Positions 1 to 14,400 of a stretch of DNA of 64,000 nucleotides are shown in pieces. Within the stretch, counting starts at the first letter, position 1. The number at the start of each line of letters is the position of its first letter. The notes under the pieces were generated by a model. That model was not told the origin of the DNA, searched no databases, and saw nothing but the letters and a program-made list of their open reading frames with translations. The stretch is taken from assembly GCA_949775045.1 (NCBI GenBank), contig OX459096.1, forward strand, positions 32,979,160-33,043,159, read 5' to 3'. This DNA comes from Metridium senile. Taxonomy: Eukaryota > Cnidaria > Anthozoa > Actiniaria > Metridiidae. The position numbers and the translations under genes are program-made.

Positions 1-351
1 TAATAGGCAATAATGGTTTAATAAGAAAAGTGGTGACAAGAAATCCAGACATAAATTATAATAACTTATTAGCCAAAAATTAACATACTGGGCATATGAT
101 CAAATGTGCCTTACACTAGTTTATAAAGAACTTAAAGTACATACATTATTTCGGAAATTAGTACATTTATAATTGCTTATTAACAGACACATTTTGAGTC
201 TTTTATTGAACACTGGACTGTCTTATGATGATGGCTATGGCGGCTAGCCAATTACTCTAACAATTATTGATACTCCATAAGCAAGGTTGGAGTTACCAGC
301 TAGTAATTGGGTGGTGGAGGGGAGGGGGTTATTGCAGCGTTGGGTTGTTAC

Positions 352-2379
352 CTCATCATGTAGATTAACATATGGATATTCACAGAGTTCTTGCAGTTGT
401 CCTCTTTCGCAAAGAACAACCATGAAACGATGAAGACAGTCTCTTTTTCTGTGCATCAATGGAGAAAAAACGAAATTATAATAACTATAGTATTTCTTCC
501 ATTATTAAATGAGCACATCAGGGCAAACTGCATGAATTATACTATGACAATTACTAGTACTAAGAGTGTTAAAATTTGGTCTTGTGTTTTCTTATAGCAC
601 ATGACCATTTTAATTGGGCAAAAGCGATCACATTGTACAAAAACAAGGATTTCAAACAAGCATTTTACCACTCTAGCGATTGTGATAATAATAATAACAA
701 ACAAACTGAAACTTCTGTAATTCAAAACATCAAGTGATCAATCATTTTGGCAAAATGAGAACATTATAATAATAATTGTGGTTCACTATACCTTGACAGG
801 TCAGGATTACTAGTCAAAGCAGCATATGCATCATCATTATGGCCAAGCTGAAGATGATGTTTGAATATATTGGACCACAAGTTAGGCTGAAACAACAAAT
901 AAAACAACAACATTTTAAAATGTTTAGGTGTTCATTTGAGAGTAATTTGAGAAAAAAATGGAAATGACAGGTGGATTTAGAGTTTATTTCCTAGCCCCTG
1001 TACAAGCTAGTGTCTTCTGAATAAGCTATCATTTCTCCTTCTCATCTTCTATATATTTTAAAACAATTTATTATATAACATACAGTGTTTTATAGGGATT
1101 TCACACACCGATAAAAATCGTAATAACACATATATTGTCTGGTGTTGGCATTTCTATATATCAAGTCCATGTTTTTAACTAGCTTTTAAAATAACTTCTT
1201 GATTTAAAACATTGTAACAGTAATACTATGCTATATAATAAACAGATTTACATGGGCACTTAGCGATATGAAATTCATCTTATCTCCGCACTCCCATGAT
1301 TTTGCGACCTGCAATCGCAACATGATTTTGCGACTTGCAATCTCCTCTCGCGACATCATTTTGCGACTCGCAATCTCATCACACGACATCATGTGTTAAT
1401 TTCTATGTAGTTGACACAGGAGTTGACTGTCCTAAAGTTAACATTCATTAGGGATATAAAAATATAAAACAACGTACTTGAAACAACAGTTAAAATAATG
1501 GTAATGATAACACTGATGATTTCTGTATATTAATTAACAGTTTTTTTGTGGTTTGTTGACTTACAATGTTGGGATCATCAGGACTGGCAGTGCTGATAGC
1601 TGTATTGGCAACTGTAATGACCATATCAGGGACATCAAACTGTTCAAACAGCCTCATCACCTAAAATTCATATCATACAACACACATCAGGAAAATGTAA
1701 TTGCGTAACATCAGTAGTGTAGGGAATATATAATAATTATTAGAAATCAGATTTAACAAAATTAATAACTTATTAACAAATGACTTATTATGTATTTTCA
1801 TTGATTTTCATAAAGCCTTTCGTAAAAGTAGGGACTGTTTTGCAGTCTATTAACCAAGTAAAAGGCAAACGAACCAAACAAACCAAAACCCGGACTTGCA
1901 TAGAGCACATTAAACGCACAACTCAAATTACGTAATGCATATTGCACATACAGCAAAAAAATAAGATAATGAAATGGCAGCCATATTGGCATCCAGTATA
2001 TTGAGTGTTAGTTTTTCCTAATTATTCTTGTTGATGTTGGGTACATTACGTTAATTAGACTAAAGATCACCTGGCCAGGTATTCATTCATTCATTCATTC
2101 ATTGTTTTTACCTTGACATAAAAGAGAACAGCTAGGCTCTCCTTGCTAGATGAATCAGCTTGAAGAAAGGTTTGCATGAAAACATCATCTACATCTATAA
2201 AGAATGTCATCATCTTTTAGTAACAAACTCACATATAATAGATAATAATAATAATAATAACTTCTGTTTAAGAGACAGCCTGAGTGGAGTTGGAACTCCC
2301 ACCCAGGCGTAGAAACATCACTGTCTCGGCCCCAAGACCTGGGGCTTAGAGACAGAGGGCTTTTTGTAAAATGATAATG

Positions 2380-2431
<52 letters not shown>

Positions 2432-5400
2432 TAACAATAATAATAATAATAAGTTAATTATTTATATAGTGCATTATATGCAATATTTTTACTCTAAAGT
2501 GCTTTACATGTACAAGAAAAATAAAATAATTATTTGAGTTGTACTTAAAGTGCATATGACATGAAATTTTTTGTGGTCGTTTCTAGAGGAAGGATAGGTG
2601 CTAAATACGATTCCGATATCGAAATCACGATTAAAAGAACCAAGAACCATTTTATATGGTGGTATAGGGTTAGCGTTGCAAACAATATGATGTCAGCACA
2701 AACTAGTAGCCCAGGGGATTATGGGTACCTATGTATATTTTATTAGGACTAAGGGATTTCATGGCTACATTGCTACACTTGTCAATATGTTATTGAGAAA
2801 TGTCCATTTTGACTTATCAAACAACAAGAAAAGCGTTGCTTTTTATGAATGCACATTTAGTTTCTGAACAGATCCATGATCCTTTGCGCCACTAGCTTGT
2901 GTGTTTCTCACAGATGACAAACTTTCTCGGAAAGGGTATATCAAACAATATCAAAGTTGAGGTAAACTAACCAAAACATTGAAATGGTATATTATTACTC
3001 ATGTATATCTAGGATAATTATACTTTCTAATGTCAGTGATATTTACCAATTCCTTGAGCTGCATGCAAGAAACAATCCAATGCTTTAAGGTGTTCACTAA
3101 GAATCAAATATGACTGTCCACACAAGAACTGCCTGTATGTCTGACTGGCCTCACTCCATGATTCAACCAAGCGACAATAATCTTGAAGGTGGAGGTATTG
3201 ATAGTTGGTGAGTAGAAACTCGGGTAAAACAACACTAGGGTTTGTTGGCCAGCTGTTGGTGATGTATTAAGGAATATTGCTATGATAGTTATGATAGAGT
3301 GACCTAGCAGTGGCATGAGTGACCCTGTGGTGAGAGCAATGGCCTTTCACACCAGTTATTCTTTCTCATGCCACAAGGGTTTTTCTCAGGGTTATCTGGT
3401 TTTCCTCCCTCTGCAAAAATCAACATGTGAGCAGAATTGTGTGTGGTAATATGGAATGTAGTGGTAGTGAGTGTGAGTAAACCTCACAAAAGAGCCCTGA
3501 CTGGGAGTGATGGTTGTAAAGTATTTATATAGTTTTATATATTATATAATTTTATTAATCATCATCATGATGAGAATAATGATGGTTGTGACAATGATGG
3601 CAAGGACAGGGATGATGATGACAATGAAAATAATGATGATGACAACATAATGTTAATAGTGTTGGATGCTGATGGTGATTATGATAAATTAATAATAATA
3701 ATGATGATAATGGTAGTGACAACAACAATGATGATGATGACAAGGACAAGGATGATGATGACAATGAAAATAATGATGACAACATAATAATGATAATAGT
3801 GTTGGATGCTGATGATGATTATGATAAATTAATAATAACTAGACACCATCTGGGCGATCACTCGGGCTTAAAATGAGAGATGATGTCATTGTTCCTAGGA
3901 AAGCCTGGGACCTGACCTACCAATTTGAGGACCAAGACGACGACAACGATGAAAAAAAAGAACTGTTTGAATTTTTAGACTCTGGCTTTTCCATACACGA
4001 GTAATGATGATAATGGTAGTAACACAAACAATGATAATGATAGCTATAAATGAAAGGATACATTGATCCAGCTAGACACAACACTGCCTGGTTAACCAAC
4101 AAACTAATAGGAATACTGTCAGACCCTTGGTTTGTTTTGTGGATTTTGGACATCAGTAAATGTAGTTGGGAACCACCAATTTTCTTCAGAAATAGTCTCA
4201 ACACAGTAGTTTTAGGAGAATCTGAAAATGAGAAATAGTAATAAATTATGAATTGATTGTCTTTGAGGTCAACAACTGGAGTCGCTTGAAACTATGGTCT
4301 TAGAGGCATTTCAAACACTAACTACACTCATGATTGTAAACATGGTATGGCAGCAGTCCATTAAGTCCTCCACATTTTGAAAATGAGAAATAGTAATAAA
4401 AATCAATATGAGTTGATTGTCTTTGAGGTCAACAACTGGAGTCGCTTGAAACTATGGTCTTAGAGGCATTTCAAACACTAACTACACTCATGATTGTAAA
4501 CATGGTATGGCAGCAGTCCATTAAGTCCCCCACATTTTGATAATGAGAAATAGTAATAAAAATTAATATGAGTTGATTGTCTTTGAGGTCAACAACTGGA
4601 GTCCCTTCAAATTCAGGGTTCGTGCTGATGTCAGTAAACAAAATCTAAGGAGTTTTCAAGGACCAAAAGGTAATTTTCAAGCACTTTTTGCGACAACTTT
4701 GATATATAAATGATATTCCTGTCATTGTTAACATCGCACAGAATGAACAAATTTTATCAAAATTTACACTACTTTAGCTAGAATTAAGGAGTTTTTAAGG
4801 AGTTTTTGCTGATTCAAGGGCTTTTCAAGTGCCCTTAAAAACGTAAATCAAATCTAAGGAGTTTTCAAGGAGATTAAGGAGTAGCACGAACCCTGAAATT
4901 ATGGCCTTAGAGGCTAACTACACTCATGATTGTAAACATGGTATGGCAGCAGTCTGTTAAGTCCTCCACATTTCTCATGTACACTGAGATGTCTGTTCTC
5001 AGTTTATGTTATCACTGCTTAGGGTGAGATCATTATTATTAAATCTCGTTGTAAGGTAATTAATGTTTACAATATGAGCGGCCATGTTGTTTTGGCAGAT
5101 ACAATTGCAAGCCGAAGGCGCACGATTGTATAGCCGATACAACATTGATGCGAATGGTCATGGTTTCTTTTGAAAATGTCTCATTAATTATTCATGAGTT
5201 TTTAAAAGCTTTATGTGCCAGTTCCTTTGCTTTAGTTCATAGTGAAGACAATAAAAAACAGAACTAAGACAGTTGACTAACCTTCAGCTAGTTTTGCTTG
5301 GTTTCCATCAGAGATTTCTAGAGCTGCTAGCTGTTTCAAGTTTGATTCACTAAAGAAAAAGAAGTTGACATTATTATATAAAGAAAAAAGCTCGTACATA

Positions 5401-8400
5401 GGGGACATTTGGTACATAACTTTTTCATATCTTCACTAGTGAAAATATGGAAAATATGAGATGAGTGTTTTAGTTTCCAGTAAAACACTTTTATCCATAT
5501 AATAATATACACTATCAAGGCTGAGGTTTTAACAGAAGAATCACCAAAATGGTCCAACTTACATTGCATTAGATGGGGCCTGAGTAACATCAATCTTAGA
5601 GATCCAATGTAAACAGTGATAGACTCGCAGTAATAGTACTACTTTAGGGATGTACACAGAGGTTATATCTTGAGAAAAATGAGGATTTACACCAGCCTAG
5701 AAAGAAATGACTCAGGTCATAACTACAGTACTGCAATATTAGAAGCAGTAACATCAATAACAATAACTGCACCAACTCCTTGGCTATTGTGATGACAAAA
5801 CCAACAATGGCAGCATAAATAACTTACAACAGTAAGAACAAGAAATCTTTGACTATTGTGATGACGATAGCAACTACAATGCTAGTAACAGAACAGCAAA
5901 ACCAACAATTGCAACATAAATAACTTACAACAGTAAGAACAAGAAATCTTTGACTATTGTGATGACGATAGCAACTACAATGCTAGTAACAGAACAGCAA
6001 AACCAACAATTGCAACATAAATAACTTACAACAGTAACAACAAGAAATCTTTGACTATTGTGATGACAGTAGCAACTACAATGCTAGTAACAGAACAGCA
6101 AAACCAACAATTGCAACATAAATAACTTACAACAGTAACAACAAGAAATCTTTGACTATTGTGATGACAGTAGCAACTACAATGCTAGTAACAGAACAGC
6201 AAAACCAACAATTACAACATAAATAACTTACAACTGTAACAACAAGAAATGTTTGACTATTGTGATGACAATAGCAACTACAATGCTAGTTACAGAGCAG
6301 CAAAACCAACAACAAGTAAACATAAATAACTTCTTATCAACAAAACAAAATGACATTAAACATAACCTACCCTTGCACCAAGACGATCAACAAAAGCAAG
6401 AAACACAAGGAAGTCACGACACATTGACATGTAAGTCTCCATTGTTTGCTGGTATGACAGTGCCAAGATACCATGCATAAACTGACTTCCAAACTTGGGT
6501 TGACTGCCTAGTAATAGTGGGCCTGTTGAGAGAACCATCACAGACTATTACATTAACTAATACTGTTTTGATGGGTGGCGTGGGTGACCTAGCGTTAAGA
6601 GTGCTGGCCTTTCAAAACTGTGACCTGAGTTTGATTCCAGGCTTGGGTAACAAATCAACATAAATTGTTTGATGTATTGTTCTCTCATATGCCAAAAGGG
6701 GTTTTCTCCAGGTTATACGGTTTTCCTCCCTCCACAAAAATCAGCACATGAGTTTGAACATAGTGTGCTTGTGAATACAGAATGTAGTTTGGTGTATGTG
6801 GTGGACAGCAGGCCTCCGCCAGCTATAGCTGAAAAATATAGCCTGCTTTAACAAATAAATATAACTTTACTTATAAGAGTAGATTTAAGGCCATATACTA
6901 TTGTTTTTATATTCAAATCTTTAGATTTCGTCGGGCACCGACATCATCAGAAGATCAAGTGGATGATGTCGGTGCCCACCGAAAGCTAAAGATTTGAATA
7001 TAAAAACAGTTAGTATATGGCCTTAAATCTACTCTTATAATTACACACAATGCTCCTGAGGGACAACTTTAATAATCTTCTATAACTTTACTGTTTAAGG
7101 TAGTACCGGATACTTGCTACTGCGCATCCATTTCGCGCATCTTGTTTTCCATCATTTATTTGCGTTTTTTTGAAAATTTATCTAAATAATATTTTAATTT
7201 GAATCCTTATCTATAACTTAAGAAAGTATTATGTCATTTCACGCAACTTTGGAGGTAAAATGGGACATTTTTCGAAACATGCTCAGATTTTCACTACCTG
7301 ACAAGGTCGCTGTTTTGTCTCAAAACAACAAATTTACAACTTTGTAAAAATGAATAGATAAAATACGATTTTGACGTCCTTAGTCGTAAAACTAATACAA
7401 AATAGGTTTTAGGGTTTCTAGAGATGACAAGGATAATTTGACAAGTTTCAAGCAGATGTTTAAAGTACCAGAACCCAGTCCCGCGCGGACCGTTGCCGTG
7501 TTTTTTTTAACAAAAAAATGGATTCGGTCGCTTATAACTCGCCTATTGGTACGGGGACCCCCATTTTTTTTCTTTTTATTCAAGACTGCATTTACTACTC
7601 TTACGATTTAGAATAAAAAATAAAATATTCATTGATTGGATTTTCTGAAATTTTACAAATGGTACAACTCTATACACATGTAGTGTGCGTAATTGGCGTA
7701 TAATTGTGCTTCTATGGCTCACTTATACCTATTTTTGGAAATGATTCAATGATTTTTATGACAGGAAATGTTAGATAACCCTTAGATCTATCGTTTGATA
7801 TAATCTTATGCTTTTCCTAGCAGAATACGTTCGCATTCTCTTGACTGCTTTGAATAGGTACTTTTGAGCAAATCACCGCAAATTATTGCAAAAACCTACT
7901 TTTACTATATCTTATAACTCTATAACCAATACGGTGACCCCAATTTTTTTTCACGTTTTTTGACTTGCATAACAATGATCTATAAATGACAGGATTTATA
8001 AAAAAATTCATTGAAGAAATCCAAGTATCCGGTACTACCTTAACAGCACTTCTAACGTTTCATTTTTATCATTATTATCAACTACAACACCATCATTAAC
8101 ATCACTACCATCCTTACAGTGCGACTCGCCGTACCGTAGTCACTTACAAAAACATTTGATGAATTTTTGACATTATTTTGACATTTTTTCATCTCAATCG
8201 GACCAATCAGGTACAAGTTTATATCGAGAGGCGGAGTTTATATCGAGAGGCGGAGTTAATATCGATCAGAGGCGGAGACTTTAGATACTTTGATGTCTGT
8301 AATTGGTCAGATTGAGATGAAAAAATGTCAAAATAATGTCAAAAATTCATCAAAAGTTTTTGTAGGTGACTATGGTACGGCGAGTCACACTGTAACATAC

Positions 8401-11400
8401 AATAATATTATATTATCATTATCATCATCAATGACCTACCAGTATTGTTGTCTTCCAACTGTATTCCAGACAAATCCATAGATCTTATAATCATATCAAA
8501 GCACTCTAACAGGTGTGGCACTTTATGAAGGCTAGACAAACAAAAAAACGTTACTCTGAAGATGACTTCCACTCAGGTTGTCGAAACATCAGACATCAAC
8601 ACCATCAGTCTTTCTCAAGACTACACCACCCTGGACAATCATGCCTCATCTACATAGTACAAATCTGTTAACTTATATGCATATGTTTGTTTGTATTTAT
8701 GTATGTTTGCTTAAGCATGCTTGGCAACCTGGCACACATTTCCCTTAATATGTAATAGTTATTATTTTCTACAACCAATAATTAATGTTCTTTTTCCTCT
8801 TTATGTAATTGTGACTGAGTGAGTGTATAAAATGACAGTATGCAAATACACAAAAGTTTAAGTTCAAGTTAATATGTTTTACAAGCATCACTCCCCATCG
8901 GCGCTTTTTGTGTGGTTCGCTTACACTAACTACATTCAGTGTCTACAACATACTATACATTGTACAAAATGTAATTATTATGATACCTTGTCTCTATTTC
9001 CAGTATCAACTCTGATCTTCTATTGGTAGACTGTTGGTTATTATCACTGACATGAAAGAAAATTGATTGATTGATTGAAATATTGATTGATTGACTGAAA
9101 TATTGATTGATTGATTGAAATATTGATTGATTGATTGATTGAAAGATTGATAAATCAACTAATCTTTTAAGTAACATAATCTTGTCAGTGTAAATTGTTA
9201 AGTGTTTCACCCATGTTAAATAAAGTTGGTTTGATTGATTGACCAAATGTTGTGCTTATCATAATGATTACCTTTCATTGGTGACAAGTGTGTCTGCAAT
9301 TTGATGAACCATTTGTGTTGGATTACATCCATATTTGAGATCATTCTCAATATCTGCCTTGTTTTCACGACTTAACTAGAAAGTCATGACTTGATGTTAA
9401 TAACAAACAATGCTTCTCTTGGACGGTAAAAAATGAATAAATGAAAGGGACAAATAGAAAGAACAAAAGAAAGAATTTATGAATGGATTCATGAGGGAGT
9501 GAATAGGTGGATGAATAATAGAATGACCGAAAGATTGACTGAATGAAAGAACAGGTAAGTGAAAAGATGAATGAACAAATGAATTAATAAAGGTAGATTG
9601 ATTGATAGATGGATGAATTAATGAATGACTGAATGACTAAAAGAATGGGTAAGTGAAAAAGTGAATGAACAAATTAATTAATAAAGGTAGATTGATTGAT
9701 AGATGGATGAATGGATGAATGAATGACTGAATGACTAAAAGAATGGGTAAGTGAAAAAGTGAAGGAACAAATTAATTAATAAAGGTAGATTGATTGATAG
9801 ATGGATGAATGGATGAATGAATGACTGAATGACTAAAAGAATGGGTAAGTGAAAAAGTGAATGAACAAATGAATTAATAAAGGTAGATTGATTGATAGAT
9901 GGATGGATGAATAGATGGATGGATAAATGAATGACTGAAACACTGAAAGAATAGGTAAGTGAAAAGATGAATGAACAAATGAATTAATAGAGGTATGCAT
10001 TGATGAATGAATGTATAAATGGATAAAATGATTGATGGATGGATGGATGGACGAAGAGATGAAGGAATGAATGCATAAACTACCTGGCTAGAAATAAGTT
10101 TGATAGAATTGTAAACACTGAGTAGACCTTTCTTTAATGACTTGTCTGAAAGAAAGAAAAAAAAGAACTATTTATATACACATCATATCAAGAATTAAAT
10201 ATAGTAAAAAGAAATGCTACTAATGAGAAATGTAAGATAACAAATCTCAAAATTGCTGAACGAAGTTTTATTCTACATACTTAGCAATGTCTCGTCATCA
10301 AATGCTATGTTATCACCCAGAGCTTGAAGTAGATAAAGTCTTTCTGCTCCTTCACAGTCCTTGAGGATAGATAGCATATCCTACAAAACAACATTTATTT
10401 TATACATGTACTTGTAAACAAGATGCTAAAAATGTTAAGGGGTTTGTAAGAGGGTCGTTAGCCTGTGTAAACGTTTCAACGCTAATAAGGGTCTGTTTAC
10501 GCAGGCTAGAGGACCGTATGTTAAATAAGGTTTATTGTATTGTAATGTTATAATGACACACATCTGCATGCAAAGAAAAAACTAATCAGAACATTCATGT
10601 ACATGTACCTTTTTAACAACCACTACCAAACTAGTTGACTTGTCCACAAAAAGACCTATTGCTTGACTGGCAGCCTTGCAAGAATGAATACAACATTTTG
10701 ATAAATAATCAATAACTGATGGCTGTAAGCTAATGTTTTCTTAGGATTAACATCTGACAAGTTGATCATTTTAACTCACTTTGTACATGATGTATAGGTT
10801 AATTTAGATTTCAGATAATTATTATTATCATATGACATGTATTTTGCCCAGCGCACACTCTGGACGGCTTTTTTTCACCTAGTCTGTACAAAAACATGCG
10901 GACCCACTACTCGAAACATAAAAAACTCTAAATTAAAAAGAGTGAGTCATATGATAAAAAACTTATTGACTGAGTTAGGTTGGGCCGTACGGAAAAATAT
11001 TTGGCTCTTAGTCATTTGTAAATTTCGCTGCGCTCGGTCTGTATGTCATGACCGCGAGCCTAATATTTTCCCGTACGGCCCTCTCACTCAGTCAATAAGT
11101 ACTTATTCTTTTCCTTGTAAGAAGGCAGAGACAACAACAGCGTACAATGCCATTTGACAATGGGCCATGTGGTAAAGAGAGGTCAGACCACAAACAGTGG
11201 AGAGAATTCACAGTAGAACTTGAGTTCAATGATGACCACTAGACTTGTCAGAATGCATACCTGATGATATTGGACTACACAGCTAAAGAACTTTTCCCAG
11301 CAGCTTAATTGTAAGTCATAGTACTCGCTGTAGTTTAGCTCACTATTTGAAGCTGATAGTTGAATCTGAAAAACAAAACGTTTCAGCCTGTACACGCTGG

Positions 11401-14400
11401 GCTGGCAGCCAACCAAAACCGGCGCTTTTAATTTTTTTGAGCCCGCGCGATAAAAGCGGTTGTCCACACAAGTTTACATGTAAAATCAAGATGGCGGCTC
11501 GTGCATACAACAAAGTTTGTGAAGCCATGGATGAATTTGTCGGTGAGAGTCCCTTTTGGGAAAGAAAAAAGGCAACTGAGATCAAGGGGGAGCTGTTGCA
11601 ATTGACACGGGCCGTTTTAAAGAAGCATCTGATCGAAAATGAAGAGAAAAGTACCAAATATTTTCTTGCACAGCCAGCACGAATGCTCAAAAGAGAACTC
11701 ACACAGTGGGATAAAATATGTTGTAGGAGAATGACCAAATCGACGAGCTCTAGGAATCCTTTTAAAATCCATTTTTCAAGGAACTTACCATTTGAGGTGT
11801 TTGATGTTTTGAAAGTGTTGTGTGAAAGTTTGCCGAATATCCAGAAGAAAGAAACCAAGTGTACATGTAAGTTTTCCTTCGCCTTTGCAGAAGATGTGGT
11901 AGAGTTGATGGAAAAAGCCGGTTTGAAATCGTCGGAATCTTCGCCTCTACTAGCAAAACTTTTCAAGAACAAAGAGTACACATGCCTTAACTGCAGGCAA
12001 GATAGGACATTTGATATTGTTTACTCATATTCAAGAGAGTCTGTTTCTGTCACATGTTATTATGGCTTATGGAATGCATTTGGTATCCCTCAGCATGTGT
12101 GAGTTGTCTAAAAAATATATAATTGCCTTTTTATGACAATTTATACGTAAATATTACAGTTAATACCCGTATTGATTTTATAATGAAAAGTTAAGGTATA
12201 TATTGTTCGATTACAATCTTGAAACCATCATTGGGTATAACAAAAGTACAGTGTATGTGAATACAACAAATTTAACTGCAATGCTAACAAAACATATAAC
12301 TCTATTATATAACTATTGTGTTACAAACCATATCTTTTGTTATCATTGCAGTTAAACTTGAAGTATTCACATAATTTAGTTATACTTGATACTGGTTTCA
12401 AGATTGTTGTTATTGAATACCTTTTATTTTCATTTTAACATTGATATCACAGTCACTATTGAATATCAGTATCATCTGAAGGATACCATGCATTGTGTAC
12501 ACATTACCGGTATTTGTATTTGTTCTTGAAAGGTTTTGTTAAATAGGATACATATATTCTGCAGACGTTATGCTATTATTTATTATTCTCGATCAGAAAT
12601 ATTTTGTTCCATGCGTGAGTTCTCATAACATTATTGATGGATGAGTGAAATAATATATTTTGCAAGGAAAAGCCTGATCAGAACTTTAAGGTATGAACTT
12701 TAATTATTTTTTTCAAACAAACCTTGTACTGAGGGCATACCTGTACATGGGATGTATGATCAAAATATGTTATAACTTATATTGAAGGTTTATTATCAAC
12801 ATTTGTTCACGCTTAAGAACCCAATAGACATTAAAATACATTTGAAAATCATGTTGATTGTCTTTATTCAAACTGTAACTGTACAGACACAATTGAAAGT
12901 AAATATCTTATCTGCCCTTGGACTACCTGCCTACCTACATAAGGGAATTTTATTTTTCCTGTATGATATCAATGGTCGTTCAGATCTAACGGAACCAAAA
13001 ACAATCATTGCAGGGTCTATATATGTAAACTTTTAAAAACTAAAGACTCAATTTCAGTTTCAATGTAGTAGAGTGCTTACACTATGTCCATGAAATAAAA
13101 TCTAAATAGTTACTAACTAATAGTTTTTATTTAGTGACTATTAGTGACTATCACTCAACTGGAACAGCTTTAGTAACAATACACAATGAATAAAGTATTA
13201 ACTTTCTATGGTTTTGAGTTCCCTTGTGTCTTGTGGTCTATTGTTACTAAAGCTGTTCCAGTTGAGTGATAGTGACTAATAGTCACTAAATAAAAGCTAA
13301 TGTGTAGGAACTATTTAGATTCTATTTCATGGACATAGTGTAAGCACTCTATGGTTTAGGTAATTCATATTGTATTTCTCAGCATGTGTAGTCATATTTA
13401 AGGCTTTTACTTTTAGGCTGCATGTGGGATGTACTGGTTAGCATCAAAGGATATAACAATGGAATACACTGTATTGCTTTTGTATTTAACAACAGTTAAA
13501 GAAAAATTAAGCATTCTGGATTGTTTTGCCCAATAATACATTGTTTAGATCAAAGTAAATGTCTTTTTTTTTTTAGAAAATATTAAAAGTGGAAGCATTC
13601 CTAGATCAAATAATTGATATCTAGTCCTCCACAATATTGGCCCTTTTGAATTTAGAAATAACATATTGAAAAAACACAATCAATGAAAAATGTATAAAAC
13701 AACAAACAATGTAAAGATAAATAGACACAGGCTATTTCTTGTTTTTTTTTTTTTTTATTCAGCATCATGTTTTTCATGTGATATTATACAAGTGTACCAC
13801 TATGTAGTTCATGAGGAAAAACAATACAAAATCACAATTGTAAAGAATGTGTAATGTGTATTTTGATTTGCATAAGTTGTAAATACCTAGCAACTACCTA
13901 TTTAACTACCTATTTAACTACCTATCTACCTAGCAACTACCTATCTACCTAACAACTACCTATCTACCTAGCAACTACCTATCTACCTAACAACTACCTA
14001 TCTACCTAGCAACTACCTATCTACCTAACAACTACCTATCTACCTAGCAACTACCTATCTACCTAACAACTACCTATCTACCTAGCAACTAGAATCATTC
14101 CCCAGGGGTTGGTTACCCTAGCTCACAAAACCAGCTGTATACTTGATAACTACTCCCCGGGGATTGGTTACCCCAGCTCGTAGTGTTATTAACTACAATA
14201 AATATCAGATATTAAAAAAAAAAACACTTACATGTTAGTAGATTTGATGCTTTGACTGGTGTCAACAAAAAATTGCCACAAGTCAATTTGCTTTTTTCAC
14301 ATAGGTGTTACCTTAATGATAGAGTCATTCTGATGTGCCAAGTAGCTGACATACTAAGGGATCTACCTTGCCACTTTCACAGCTTCTTGATATTGCCAGT

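Noticed and set aside
3555..3785. Ser/Leu/His-rich minus-strand frame
   Set aside because: It is made of GATGATGACAAT microsatellite sequence.
5760..6340. CRISPR-like regular repeats
   Set aside because: The whole 101-bp unit is conserved with no variable spacers, and the genome is animal.
11347..11490. Upstream extension of the plus-strand transposon gene
   Set aside because: It crosses the transposon boundary into the NUP160 intron and exon region, so the ATG at 11491 is preferred.
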